NCBI GenBank assembly: GCA_030549495.1
Contig: JAUIRK010000855.1
Coordinates: 506,001 to 570,000, forward strand
DNA: 64,000 nt
Origin: Nectonema munidae
Lineage: Eukaryota > Nematomorpha > Nectonematoida > Nectonematidae
Direction: 5' to 3'
A model generated the notes under the pieces. It saw nothing but the letters and a program-made list of their open reading frames with translations, did not search any database and was not told the origin of the DNA. Made by a program: the position numbers and the translations under genes. Below are positions 1 to 12,360 of the stretch, in pieces; position 1 is the stretch's first letter; every line of letters starts with the position of its first letter.

Positions 1-114
1 AGAATAACTAGTCTTGATAAAGTATTCTGGTTTAAAGCCTTTGAGCATCAACGTGACATCCGTTTCACAAGAAATGAAAATCGTCAATATATAAAATGGA
101 AAGCAGACGATTAG
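1..114 (+). other. Open frame entering from the left edge, unassigned
   Basis: Frame 1 is open from the first base of the window to a TAG at 112-114, about 37 codons rich in Lys, Arg, Asp, Phe and Trp. It could be the end of a terminal exon or of a transposon reading frame that starts outside the window. I recognise no family, there is no clear splice acceptor and no close AATAAA, so chance is the simplest reading. Confidence 0.15.
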
Positions 115-1485
115 TCTTAAAAATTCTGGTTCTCAAAGGGTAAAAGTGTTTATTTGATTCCACCAAGAACTTTTTGACAGCTCACCAAACAATTAGTTTT
201 TCATTGAAATCACGAAAATATAGAAAATTTAGAACATTAATTAAAAGATATTTTTTTAAATTCTAATTTTAATAGAATTTCATTGAATATATTTTACTAA
301 AAATTCTAGATCTAATTTACTTAAAACTATGTCAGTAAATTAAAAATATTTTCAATTTTTTTGCGTGTGAATGTTCATATATCATTTAGTTCAACAAAAT
401 TACGTTGGTGTATAGCTAAATACCATAAAATTCATTATTAAGGTTACAAGTGCTCCTGTAAGCAGACCATCCGTCAGAAACAATGATGGATTCGGTTAGT
501 ATGTGTGTGCATGATTTGTGAAAGTTGTTTCGTTCCTAACTTCAACTAAAAAACTCTTTGCTTATATTTATAATTTTAATCATTCACCATACATTCCTAA
601 TCGATATTTCTGAAACTCATCATTATACATTAGCTCGATTCATTAAATGATCTAGAAATGCAAATGGTGTAAACGAAGGAATTATTTAGTTCAAAGTTAC
701 TGATTTTATTGTTTATCGCTATACTTACGTAACGTGCGTATTATAATCAAGTTTTATTATATTTCATTTATATTTCTTTCATGTTACCTTTTTATTCATG
801 CGCTTGACTGTTTAGAAATGTACTTTCATAGAACTTCTTTTTATAGTTTTTAGTCAAATACTAGTGAAATATTTATGCACACAACTTTTTCGTTTCTCAG
901 TGATTATTCACGTGCAATATATTAAATTGTTATTAATTTTGTACACTATCTTGTCTTAGCAAAAAACATTGTTCTAGTAAACTTTTCCTGTTGGTATATA
1001 TGTTTTTTAATAAGAGATATATTTTGAGTTTCGAAGTTTTGAAAACTTTATCTATACGGAAGTCCGCTATTTTTGCGGCCCAACATTTGATTTTATTTTG
1101 AGTGATATTGTGTGCCATGGCATGTGTATTTCAGATGCTGCTTTCTAACTGCCTACTCTTAACGGTGTGAGCCAACCAAAGCTGGTAGACACGCGACTGT
1201 TCATCTATAATTGATACTTCCTCCCCCTCTTAGACTTGAGAAAATTCATCAAAGATCATCGTGTAAGTATTTTTCCCCTTGGCAGCCTCGAATTTGCCCC
1301 AGTTTGGGAAACTCTGCTCTCGAGTGTCACTATTTTCTGTTGTATATGGTGCTCTCAGGTAGTTGATTTCTTCCTCTGTCATCTTTTTTCTTCTCTCGAT
1401 AGCTGTGTTATTATTTGCGTATAATGTTGATTGCAAAGGTCATAATTCTTTCAATATTTATAATTATGTCATTGTCTCTCATAAT
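115..1485. other. AT-rich non-coding stretch
   Basis: No exon, RNA gene or transposon could be supported. The short open frames on both strands at about 1230-1436 overlap each other and resemble no family I know. A patch near 1140-1240 is slightly less AT-rich than its surroundings. Confidence 0.4.
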
Positions 1486-1489
1486 TGTT

Positions 1490-2560
1490 TCAATTACTTT
1501 TTGTATTGTGTACGGGTGTAGCTTCTTCAATGATTGGATGCAAATCTAGGTTGAGAGCTTTTGTGAAGAATGTTGTTCCGCATGCCTTTATCACTCACTG
1601 TATGATTAATTGTTATGCTTTCGCAATCAAAACACTTCTATCTGAACTACAACAAGTTCTTACAATTGTTGTTAAGACTGTGAACCATGTAAGAAAAAGC
1701 GCTACTACTTCAAGAGTTTTCAAGGTTCTTTGTGAAAAATGGGGTCTGATTTTTCTATTCATTTGCACACAGAAGTACGATTCTCGTGGTAAAGTTTTGA
1801 ACAGAATATTACACCGTCGCTAACAACTAAAAATATTGCTGGAGCAAGGTTCCACTTCAAAAGAGAACTTTTTTCTGGAAAAAATGAGAGACAATCTTTT
1901 TATCTACGATTCTTGTTGATTTTTTTCCTGAGATGAATTCCCTCAACACTTCTCTTCAGGGAAACCTCCAATTGTCATATACAATTTTAGACAAAGTTGC
2001 AGCATTTCAGTCTAACGTGAAATTTTATGAAAAACGAGTTCAGACCTGTGACAGTACGTTTTTCCCTCAAATGACAAATTTTTTAAATTCTATAACAAAA
2101 AAAGCTTTTGTGATGAAATATTAGCTCCCCTTGTATCTGTGAATAAAGCAATTGAAAGCTACTTTCCAGGATTGAATAGTCGTTGTACTGCCTTGTGGAT
2201 AGAGGTCTTTTTCTGTGAGCGAGAATACTATCGATGACACTCATTAAACACCACATGGCTAAAGTAGAGTTTCTTCATATTCGAGAAGATACTCAATTGA
2301 AACTTGATTTTTCTGAACAAGAACTTCCAGCATTTTCGGCGAAATTAAAATTGAATATCCTATTCTTTCTAAACGTGCCTTGAATTTTTAATACAGTCGC
2401 CTTCAACTTATCATTTCGAAAGTGGGTTCTATGCAATGCTGTCTTTAAAAACAATTGCACGGAATAAACTTGTAATTGATGCAGACATGAGGTGTTGTCT
2501 CTAGAGCATCACTCAACCCTTTGATAAGCTTCTATCTGCAAACAGTACCAACCTTCTCAT
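1490..2560 (+). mobile_element. hAT transposase relic, ZBED5/SCAND3-like
   Basis: Decayed DNA transposon. In frame, about 1515-1820 encodes GCKSRLRAFVKNVVPH, then THCMINCYAFAIKTL, then SRGKVLNRI. These match the central part of hAT transposases of the ZBED5/SCAND3/GTF2IRD2-like group, where a His/Cys-containing segment precedes the RWLSRGKVL motif. The next piece, 1933-2100, encodes LNSLNTSLQGN and FYEKRVQTCD, also diagnostic of this group. From about 2150 to 2560, YFPGLNSR and later LKLDFSEQELPAF continue the same alignment in other frames. Several stops and frameshifts separate the pieces, so it is dead. No terminal repeats or target duplication were identified, and the N-terminal zinc finger was not found. 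Confidence 0.78.
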
Positions 2561-2699
2561 TGAAGCGGACTAAAGTTTGTATATTTTTCATAGTTTTACT
2601 CTGAATAACCCTAACCTCAGGCTCTCTCCCTTAAAACTTTGTATGTTATGGAAAGTTATTGAATTCTATGCATCCTATAAACACCTACGAGTTGATGGT

Positions 2700-4200
2700 G
2701 CTCTTCCATTAAAAAGAAGAATTTGTTGAAACTCCACTTCCTTTCAGAATACAATCCTTCATATACCTGTGCTGATCTTTCTTGTTTTTCGAGCTCACTC
2801 ATGATATAAGAATCCTTATTTCCTTCTTTCAATTGGTGTAGATTCCTTTTAGCGGTTTTTTATTCTTTTGGAATTGCACTACTTCCCATTTGTTTCTTTT
2901 ATGTGAATCTTTTACTGAGTTAATACATGTTCACTTTTATTTAATACTCTGTTTTATTGATTCTTTCGCACAATAATACATTTTACTTACTTACCTTCTA
3001 AGGTAGAACCGTTACCTTTGCATAGATAGAGTAATTAAGAGGCTTTTTTCGAAAAATCTGGAATACAATTTCATTCTAACATATCTTCTACCAATTCTTT
3101 TAAAACTTTCAGAATTGAGTTCTACATAACTCATAACCTGAACTACAGCTTGTTTACACACTTTCTTGACTTTTATATTTTCATTTTTCTAAAGTTCACT
3201 TCCAACTTTCTGCCAATCTTTAAATGTTCTTTTTTGCGCTTCATCGCTTTCTCCAGGTTAAAATTTCAGAACCAAGTTTCCCCATGAATCTTCTTAGCAG
3301 CTCCACAATTAGACAAGTTTTTCAGCTGTTTTCATCTTAGCATTCAAGGATTACGACTTTGACAAAGAGCGATTCTGAATTAGCAGCCATTTCCTCCATA
3401 AATCTCTTTTACAGAAGCTCTTAATCTTCAAGTCATTAAACATTCTACTGCCCGGTTTACACATACTGATAGCTGATTCGAGAAAACAACATCTGCTACA
3501 ACTAGACGATGCTGAGTAATGCAAGATTCACCAGGAATAACTTTGGTGTATTTTAAGAAATTTTTGATAAATTTCGGTAAAAATATAAGATCTATCGTTG
3601 AATCGTGCGCATCAGACTTGCAGGTAATAATGTGTTCTGCTTCTTTTCTAAAATAGTTATTTGCTAAAAACATATCCTGAATATCAGCAAAGGATAAACA
3701 TGATAGTCCATTCTCATTTCACTCACCATAACCCTGACCCCATGAACTCCTTGATAAATTGCATTCGTTTTTACCGATATGGCCATTAAAATCTCCTGTA
3801 ATAATGCATTTATGGCACATTTGCAATCAACAACTGCTCCATTACCCACTCTAACTTGAGGAGCATACACTGAAACAAAGGTCGATATAACATTTTTCTC
3901 CAACCAAATAATTCTATCAGAAATTCTTCTCACAGCAAACCTTTGTCATTTTCACTCGAAAATAATTTATAGGAACTTATTTTCTTTGCTTTTCCACGTT
4001 TATAACGAATTTCTTGTAAGCCCGCAATATTAATCTTTCTTCTCCATAACTTTCCCACTAACGAGACAACATTCAGAGACCCAAGCCGCAATCAAATCAT
4101 CACGACCCTCCTTTTCTATCAGTTTAGCAACTTTCTTTCTGAGAAGTTTACCAACTTTCTTGATCTAGAGATTTGCTGTCAGAGGCTATTCGAGACACTT
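2700..4200 (-). mobile_element. RTE-type LINE relic (endonuclease and linker)
   Basis: Non-LTR retrotransposon fragment read on the minus strand. From 4060 downward it encodes NIAGLQEIRYKRGKAKKI, then SDRIIWLEKN with VSVYAPQ, then in another frame GDFNGHIGKN, then NNYFRKEAEHIITCKSD, STIDLIFLP and VIPGESCITQHRLVVADV. This is the ordered motif set of the APE-like endonuclease of RTE-clade LINEs: the QE box, SDR..SVYAP, GDFN, the SxID region and the terminal SQHR-like box. Lower down, to about 2.7 kb, the linker toward reverse transcriptase (GESDEAQKRTFKDWQ) can be followed through many stops. The RT domain was not recognised. At least three frame changes and several stops show it is a fossil. 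It converges on the hAT relic to its left. Confidence 0.8.
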
Positions 4201-6288
4201 GCCAAAGAGACATTTCTAGAAGAATAAGAGCATTGGAGCCCGATAATAATGATTGTTATTTATTTATAAAATTAATTAATATAAAGTAATATACAGGATC
4301 ATTTAGAAAATGCGAACTAATTTCATCTTTTGAGTTTTGAAAAACTCATCCGTCACATGTTTTCATATTTTTTAAAACCTCAAGAGGTCGGATAGGAGAG
4401 ACAACCCCTCACAACTTTTAGACACTCTATTTTTTACCGTCATTTATTTTCGTTTATGATTTGATATTGTATATTAAAGTGAGACAGCTTCTATTGCTTT
4501 TTATAAGAAATTTGTTCTGTGTTTTAATTTGATATAACTAAATGGCGAGACATTTGTGTTAAAATTATGTTTTTTGATAAAGGTTACTACAATTAAATTT
4601 CGAATAATTTCTTTGAGTGCTATTAAATTTGAAGTCTTAAATTTCTAATGTATCCATTAATTTCTCTGTCGGTGTTGAACAAAATTTAGAGAAATCGAAA
4701 TTAGTGTTTTTTTGCGATTTTGTTATCATCAAGAAGTTAATATCATTTTGAGAAATATATTTTGACAAATTAGAACCTTTTCTTTATGTTGGCTGCTGCA
4801 ACTAAAAAGAAGTGGATCATAAGTTGTATGCAATAAATTCAAAACTAAGTACATATGAAAAGTTCTCGTTGTTCTAACTAAATTATAGGAGCCCACAAAC
4901 GGAAAAAGCTTTATACTTGCATTCATAACTTTTCACAGCGCCCTTAAGAAGGTTCAAAGCGCCTTCTTGGCGGCGCTATCCCCTATTTTTGGAATCACTT
5001 TGCTAGAAGAATGTGGGTGATCATGAGAGAGCTAAATCGAGTAATGTTCTTATTGTTTTACTAGTAATCGAAAAATGTTCTCCACTTTGCTAAGTTAGTC
5101 AGTGTATCATGATTTATGTCATATTTCATATAAATTCAGTATCACTTATTAGTCTTCTTCACTTCGATTCTCTTCAACTAAAGAGCGTGATTTTTACTTC
5201 ACATTTTTTTACCGTGATTCGCCCTAATTCACGAATTTATTCTATTTATATTTCAAAAAACATTTTTTTCGTTTTTTTCAGTTTAATCAAATTTTCTGAG
5301 ATAAATGAGAAAAATTCGCACCAATTCTTCATAATTTTAATTCACTGAAATGTACAACATAATAATCTCTACCTATGTTCTTGGGAAAATTAACCTGAGC
5401 CTGTTTTATTTTAACATCCTTTATTAAAGGCAGAATTGTCAGAAGTTGTTCAAAAGTAAGCGAAGCCTTCTATGCATCATGCCTGGTTTTGAAACCCAAA
5501 AAATTTGAAACACATTTTGTATGCTTACTTTTTATCGGTCTGTTTTTGAGCATAAATATGATTCCTAAAATCTCTGAATAAAATTTTAATACATTTAGGC
5601 AAAGTTCTTTAGTTTTTGGAAAAACGTTCATTGGAAAAAAGCAAAATAGAATTCGCTATTGGAAAATAACGCGTTAACTCATTCCATTTCATAAAACAAT
5701 AAGTTTTAGGTTGGCATTTTTTTATAATCTTGATTGACAGTTAAAGTTTACAATATGATTATGACATATAGTTTAGCTTTTATAATAAATGATAGTACTA
5801 TTATATTAAAACTACTATAACACATTTCAGTTTGTGAAAAGATCTTACGTGCCAATTCGAAACTTGAAAGTTGACTCAAGCTTCTCTCTATTTAAACAGA
5901 CAATAACTTGGACTTTAGACAAATATCGGATGAAGTTTTGAAAACATCATGCACGAATGAGGCTTAATGCTTGTACTGAAAAGAGAAATACGATTTTTTT
6001 ATTTACATTAAAAAAGAATAACTGGAGAAATATCTTGAAATATAACATAACTTGTAATTTTAGTCATACTTTCGTATGGAAATCAATTGAGGCTCATAAT
6101 GTTGAATGTTGATTTGCCTTTTCAACCCAAAAAAATGAAACATCTTTTATATTTAATGTAACTGTTGTGCAGGCCTTTTTATCTTGTTGCCAATGTAGTG
6201 CTGCTTCTTCACATAAGCAGTGAATATATTTTAATCTTGAACTCAAGATGTATCTTTCTTTTATTAGAAAGATCTTGATTAAACTGTA
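4201..6288. other. Non-coding stretch with one small GC-rich hairpin
   Basis: AT-rich sequence with no supportable gene. The only notable structure is the hairpin at 4937-4977, listed separately. Open frames near 4729-4926 and 5109-5348 look like chance. Confidence 0.4.
4937..4977. repeat. Short GC-rich stem-loop
   Basis: Two arms of about 16 bases, AGCGCCCTTAAGAAGG and CCTTCTTGGCGGCGCT, pair with two or three mismatches around a 9-base loop. It stands out against the AT-rich background. It could be the end of a mobile element or a structured RNA; nothing further supports either. Confidence 0.4.
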
Positions 6289-6449
6289 AAACTTTTATTC
6301 TTTGACAAAAAATGATTATCCACCACTCTGGTCTTCTTCTCATCAAATATGCTATGTTTTCCTTTCTTGTAACTGTAGGTTTGATGAGAAGTATACCAGA
6401 GTGATCGATAGTAATTTATTGTCAAAGAATATATTTTAATAGAAGTTTT
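6289..6449. repeat. Inverted-repeat hairpin, MITE-like
   Basis: Left arm 6289-6347 and right arm 6379-6449 are imperfect reverse complements. Shared blocks include TTCTTTGACAA / TTGTCAAAGAA, CACTCTGGT / ACCAGAGTG and CTTCTCATCAAA / TTTGATGAGAAG. The loop is about 30 bases. No coding sequence lies inside. This is typical of a small non-autonomous DNA transposon, though a transcribed hairpin is possible. Confidence 0.6.
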
Positions 6450-7622
6450 TCTCCTTTCTACTTATTTAAAATTTTAAACAAAGAGACTTTTTCAAAAAGT
6501 ATTACATTTTTTGTGATTTGAATGTGGAAGAAATGAAAAATGCTTACAAAAGAAAGAAAAGAACAGGATTTGTATTTAGTAGATGAATTAGAAGAGTTTA
6601 TAGAGGTATATAATCAAGAGAAAAGTTTTACATTTAACTTTATATAAAAAATAATTTACTCTCTACAACGAACTCAAGAAAAGAACTGAAAATTTAGTTG
6701 ATTTACAAATTATGATGCCTTAAAAAAGATAGAACAGATTGAGAAAGTTTTTTCTTCAATAATGGTGGTTTTTTTTAAATCAAAAATAAGAAAAATTCTT
6801 TTATCTTTATTATTTACAAAATATTTTTTAAAAAGCGCCTACTTCACTCCTTTCAATTTCCATATTTTTGCCGCTGTTTTCTCACTTTACTCCTTTGATT
6901 TGTCTTCTTTTAATAGCAACCCGTTTTATGGTATAAATTATTTTTTTATGAATAACTTTTTTTATTATTAAGGTGTTAAAATGAGTTTTTTGAAACGACT
7001 GAACAGAATCGGCAAAAAATCGACTGTGTATAAGTTTTTGATTTGCTTTCACAAAATCCACATTGAATTTCAAAATAAATGGTAATTTTTTTAAAAGAAT
7101 TATAACGCCCTTTCATATGAAAAAAACGTATTCTATTAACTTGTTCTAATTTATTCTACTCCATCCTCTATTCGAAGAGAACAGCCTCTCTTCCCCAATT
7201 ATAGTCTTTTTTCCAAATTTCTTTAACTGTCTTCATTTGTTTCACTTGTAAATAATGAACTAATACAACGAACGAATAAAAGTTATTACAGCGCAAGAAC
7301 TTGGTTCGCAAATTTAAGAGAATCCTTAACAATTGTTCGTTCTCCTGGGCGAGTAGCTTACTTCATACAAAATTCCTTGCAGTATAGAGATTTGTAACGA
7401 TCTTGAAAGCAAAATTAATTTTCAAACTTTTTCTATTGAATTTTTTCATACAAAACTCCACAAGTAGTGTATTCCTAATCTGTCAGAATTTAGAAACTGA
7501 ATTTCCTTATAAATGCTGGAAGGGGTCTTTTAAATTCTACTTTGAATATGTGCGCAAGCGCATACATATCTTTCAATGCATGAAGAGTTGGGGTTAAGAT
7601 TAGGGCATGCAATTTGTTTTAA
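6450..7622. other. Non-coding stretch
   Basis: Very AT-rich. Small open frames at 6762-6971 and 7403-7597 are rich in Phe, Ile and Lys, as expected from composition alone, and match no family I know. Confidence 0.4.
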
Positions 7623-7792
7623 AAAGATTGAAAATAGTTGACAGGACACCCTGAAAACTTTATTTATTTAACTTTTGAAACTAAGTTTCTTTATCGAGAT
7701 AAAATTAATATTACTTTTATTCTGATAAAGAAACCTTTAAAGTGCTCGATAAATAAAGTTTTCAGTGTCTCCTGTCAACTATTTCAATCTTT
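7623..7792. repeat. Near-perfect 170-bp palindrome, MITE-like
   Basis: The whole segment folds on itself about a centre near 7707. It begins AAAGATTGAAAATAGTTGAC and ends GTCAACTATTTCAATCTTT. Inner blocks also pair: CTGAAAACTTTATTTAT with ATAAATAAAGTTTTCAG, and AAGTTTCTTTATC with GATAAAGAAACCTT. There is almost no loop. A foldback MITE is the likeliest identity. A long hairpin RNA source cannot be excluded. Confidence 0.7.
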
Positions 7793-9379
7793 GTGCAAGC
7801 ATTCTTCATAATGGGCACGCTTCTCAACTGTGTACAGAATAAATAATATATTTTTTCAAATGGAGTTTGTATCAGAATTTATTCAAGAAGGTCGTTAACT
7901 CGAAAAAATGGGATTTAAAACTTTTATGATGCATTTTTGAAAAACTCAAAGAAATTGTTCGGTCATTCTATATCTACTTGTAGATGTTCGATGAAAGTTC
8001 CTACTATATTTTTTAATGGAATTACCTTTTACTAGCTATACAAAAATAAAATAAAATGTTGTGGTGATTTATATGGAATATTTATTTCAAAGTTATTTGT
8101 ATTTATCTGAATATCTTCTAATAGTCTTTAATTCACGATTTGAACTTGAAAAAGTTAGCAATTAAAAATTCACAAAAAGACAATACACTCTCGTTGAACA
8201 TAAATAGGCCGATCTTCTTCAAATTATAAATATTAAAAATCTTTGGAAGTTCTTTATGCCTGGTTATAAATGAAATTGGTTAGAACAACTCTGCTGGTGT
8301 ATAAAATGAATGCTTTTAAATTAATTCCATAATGTCTAAGTATATGTAATACCATGTTTAGTCTAAAAAAGATATGTGACGCGATTTGCATGCAGACATA
8401 TATATTTCACGGCTGAAATGTGCATGGGAACGCTCAATTAGCTTTTACATTTTTAGCAGTGGTGTTATAATTTTATTAAAAATTGATTATTGATTTTCAA
8501 TAGTTCTGAACTTTGGCTAGATATAAACGACTTCCTTATCACACATATATCATTTGATTTATTTAACTTTGTTCTTCAAGGCTGCTAACAATTTAATTCT
8601 ACTCACTTTACTTTATTCATCTCTTTCTCTCTTCCTCTCTAGGTTTCCGAATTATCTCTGCATTCAAATCAAGCGAAAAAATAAAAAGTACTTCACCAGG
8701 GTAAGCTCGTGTTATATTTTCTAAACGTAACTCATTATTCACTGATCGATTATACTAACAATAATCCAACCAACATTCTATGTAAATTTGTTAAAATTAC
8801 TCTACGGCTAATTTATTTCTCTCTTTACTAATAGGTTTTGGTGATTTTATTCCCGTCTGAATTATATCACCATCATTTAGTTTTCAGATGTCTTTGTTTC
8901 ATTATCTACGATAGACCTCTAAATTGAACATTTTAAAGGCTTTATTAACCCCTTTTCTCCAGGTTTTCTGGGGTTTTACCCACTTCTTCATATTTCTATT
9001 TTCCACTTTTTCAACCAATAATCCTCTCTTCTTCTTTCAATATGGCCTATTCTTCTTTCAATTTTGGTCTGAATATTTTATCCATTTATTTTTTGACAGT
9101 TTTTTGGAATTTTCAAAATTACTTATTTTTTATCTAACTCTTGTAACAATAATAAAACTGTCAATCAGATGTCTAATTTAAATTGAGAATTGATAAATCA
9201 CTAATTTGTTTTTGTCTTAAAATTTGTAAAATATCAGAAAACATCTCTTCGCTCGCATGGATATTTTTTTTATTGATTATTTTGATTTGAAATTGAAATC
9301 ATTTAATTTCTTTCCAGAAAATTACAAAAATAAAATTTAATATCATGATCCGATCTTTTAATAACACATGCTTCTTCCA
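7793..9379. other. Non-coding stretch
   Basis: No supportable gene. A small segment at 8649-8699 has acceptor- and donor-like edges (TCTCTAG and CCAGGGTAAG) but no recognisable protein; see rejected items. The open frame at 8924-9181 is Phe/Leu-rich and compositionally trivial. Confidence 0.35.
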
Positions 9380-10930
9380 AGCCTCATGATAGGTCTAATT
9401 TCCCCATTTTTCAAATTTAACCAAATGTCTTTTCCTTTCAAGATTCCAGACAATCTTTTCAGAAATATCGACTAAATAACTGAATCTTTCGTCTTTGTTC
9501 CCAATTAGTTCATCCGAATTAATGTTTGTTTTTTTTGTTAGATTTTGAACATTTTTTAATTTTGTGATTTTTTCTTTTATTTTTGAAAACAGCATTTACC
9601 ATGAATCCATTTTTTGCATTCCATAAAGAATATTAAATTTACTCCTACTCTTTTCCCACAAATACCATATGGCTATTGACACCATCTATTTATTTAGTTA
9701 TTTCCTTATTTTCGTCTAATTTTTGTCTATTTCCATTCTTATTCATTCAATTTGTTCTTCTATCAGCTCCTTTTCTCTTTCCGTATAGTACAAGGTCATC
9801 AACATAGCTGATTTCCTGTGGAGATCCGTCTCTAAATCACTTAGTAATTTCTTCAAGAATGATATAGAATATTAAATGAACTTGGAACCGAGCCTTGGTT
9901 GACTCCAACTTTCGTTTCGAGACAATGATTCCTTGTTTGATTTTCATTCCTGATAATGTCACTGTTACCGCCTTCACATTATATTCATTATAAGGGATTT
10001 AAGATCATCATTATATTGATTTTTAGAAGTTAGATCTTCAAAATAATTTTCCCATCTTTCTTCTACTCATTCCGTGTTTATTTTTTCTTCTATTTTTCTA
10101 TTTCCTTCATCTGTTTTTATCCATAAAGCTCTAACAGTTTCTTTCTTTTACTATTTGATATATTTTAGATTTTCTTTCTTTTGTTTCCAATTCTTTCAAA
10201 TTTTCTTCATACCTTTTTGCTTTTTCTATTATAAATTTTTGAAACATCTTTTTAATTATTTACTCTTGTTCTTTAATTTCTTCTTCATCTTCTCTTGGAC
10301 ACTTAATCCTATTTTGAAAGATTTTCTCTTTTCCCAAATTTACTTTTTAATTTCGTCATTCTGCCACCTTGTTTCCATTTTAATTCTTTTTTATAAAAAT
10401 ATGTATTTAAATGCAACTCTTAATTAAATGATGTTATATACTCAAGTAAACGTTTTCTAATATGTTTTGGTCTACCAAAACAAATTCCACCATGTGTATC
10501 TTTGAAGTCCTTTGTTTTTCCATATATGAGCATTGACGTCTCTCCTTATCCACTATTTGTCTTTTAATACCTTTTTCAAAATCGTCTAATACCCTTTTTT
10601 CATTTACTTTTTTCCAACTTTTTTATTTTCAATCTACCTAAGTCCCTTTCTATGTTTATTATATTATTTTACCGATATTTTTTTTATCAAGAATCCAACA
10701 CTAGCCCTTCCATCTTTTCCTCTTTCCAGGACAATTTGTAGCCATATGCTTTTCTTGACGCTGCTTAGCTTTCCAATAAGTTTCATGCAAGCAGCATACA
10801 CAATTGTTTTTCTTTCCATAACTTCACAGACTTTCAACAGTTTCGAGACATTACTCCAACGTTCCACTTCCAAACGGATAGAAGGCACAGTTCAACTTTT
10901 TAGATCTTTGATGTGAAATCAGAGATTTCT
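9380..10930 (-). mobile_element. LINE relic with endonuclease and reverse transcriptase remnants
   Basis: Non-LTR retrotransposon on the minus strand. Reading down from 10.9 kb, an APE-like endonuclease remnant (SIWLQIVLERGKDGRASVGF) is followed by a Lys-rich linker near 10.4-10.1 kb (TRWQNDEIKK). RT motifs come next: VGVNQGSV near 9900, equivalent to the G-(V/L)-x-QGS box, and SYVDDLVLYGKREKE near 9790, the catalytic xxDD box. A C-terminal stretch with LIGNKDERFSYLVD lies at 9.6-9.4 kb. The motif order fits an RTE-like element. Stops and frame changes are frequent, and the total is too short for an intact copy, so internal deletions are likely. It is a different copy from the one at 2.7-4.2 kb. 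Confidence 0.75.
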
Positions 10931-11635
10931 GGCATTGCCAATCTGAGTTCGACTCTTTATTTGTAAACTAGATAAATCCGGTAGCCTGTAAGGTGTTTGC
11001 TTTTTTGTATCCGTCTTTTCTGTCGCTTACCATTTTGTATTCACGATTAGACACATTTAGGCTTCACTCTTCGATCAGTTTTACCCACAAGGCAGTGATA
11101 ATTTGGAATCAGAGTTATTTTCTCCACAAAGGCTGTCCAGAGCTATGATTTTGGTCTACCCGAAGCGACAGGTTAACGCGCTATTTCTCGCTTTTCACCT
11201 CTAGATCATTTCGTTTAAAACGACTTACCCCAAGAAGGCAGATGTAGAGGTATTGCTGTTAGAAGCTATTTCAGGAGCTTGTTTTATGACACCTTTAAGA
11301 TGGATAGCAAGAGTTTATATTTATTTACTGTCTCGGCATTAAACAGCATTGGAGACTTTTGTAATTAATATAAATATATAAGATAGAATATAATAATATA
11401 AATGTCTATGAAATTTATTCCTTAGAATCATTCCTTCTTAATTCAATATTTTCAAGGAAAAGCTTTCAAGAGTGATTATTATCTTTAATACCAGCTACAC
11501 TAAAATGCCCTTCACTGCCTGCACCGGATGCCATGATGAAAAATCACGAATAGTCTGTTTAATACAAAATTTAAGCATAGCGCTAGTTTCAATCACACTT
11601 AGGAAGACAATAGGAGAACTCCATTTTATTGTATA
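10931..11635. other. Non-coding stretch
   Basis: Nothing supportable. The base composition is slightly less AT-rich around 11.0-11.3 kb than elsewhere, and this may be further LINE-derived sequence. Confidence 0.35.
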
Positions 11636-11775
11636 GGTAAATTAAAGAAACCTTTTGATTCTTTTAAGAAGTGTTTATTTCAGTGGTCTTATAATGAAGA
11701 AGGTGGTGCTTATAAGATCACTGGTCATTTGATAAAGTATTCGTTAAAAGTATCAAAAGGTTTCATTAATCCACC
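11636..11775. repeat. 140-bp imperfect palindrome, MITE-like
   Basis: The segment starts GGTAAATTAAAGAAACC and ends GGTTTCATTAATCCACC. The halves pair about a centre near 11706, with long matched blocks such as AAACCTTTTGAT / ATCAAAAGGTTT and GGTCTTATAA / TTATAAGATC. It is non-coding and most likely a foldback MITE, a different family from the palindrome at 7.6 kb. Confidence 0.6.
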
Positions 11776-12240
11776 TAATGATAATTATGATATAACAAAA
11801 CATTTATTCGGGCATTTAATGTTTCCATGACAACTCCCATTCCATGCAGGACTTTAAACTTTCGTTCCATGGGCAATAGACATCGTGCAAAATTTTTGTA
11901 CAAATGTATAAAATTCAAAGTATGTACACAATTGAGATGCACCATATCTTATATTAATCCATGTCTTTTCCATTCTTTGAACTTTAAGTGGAAACAGTAC
12001 GACTCGAGTCACTCTGGGTGTGTTGATCTGGACCCCGAATTTGATCATATTGAATTCAATGCTACCTTCTTTACAAACTCCAAACTTTCCAAATATCACG
12101 ACAAATTTTACTCCCTAAATCTTTTCAATGTAACTTTTCGAATATTTTTAAGTATAAAATTAGTAGCATCGTTGATGCCATGACAAGGATGCTGCATTTT
12201 GGCGATTCCAAGAAATGATCTCTACCTCTATAAATGAAGG
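11776..12240. other. Non-coding stretch with overlapping chance frames
   Basis: About 11827-12183 is open on the + strand and 11854-12099 on the - strand, in overlapping sequence, with no recognisable family. Without homology neither is called as a gene. Confidence 0.3.
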
Positions 12241-12360
12241 CAAAGATATCATGGGGTGTTTTATTGAGAAGATCTGAGAAAAGAAGGTTCGCTGTTGGAT
12301 TCGAACCAAGGAGGTTTTAGTGCTACTAATCCTTACCAAGCAAATGTGTAATTGACACAT
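12241..12360 (-). repeat. Degenerate tRNA-derived SINE
   Basis: On the minus strand a tRNA-like head carries the B-box GGTTCGAATCC near 12300. It is followed by the tail block CTTCTCAATAAAACACCCC, which matches CTTCTCGATGAAAACACCCC of the copy at 39.6 kb. The head differs from that copy, so this is either an old copy or a related subfamily with another tRNA-like head. Confidence 0.55.

Noticed and set aside
8649-8699. Small exon upstream of EHBP1
   Set aside because: Edges look like splice sites, but the 17-codon translation has no resemblance to the EHBP1 C2 domain and phase cannot be tested without neighbours.
11827-12183. 118-codon + frame with an overlapping 81-codon - frame
   Set aside because: Open in both directions with no recognised motif; most likely chance.
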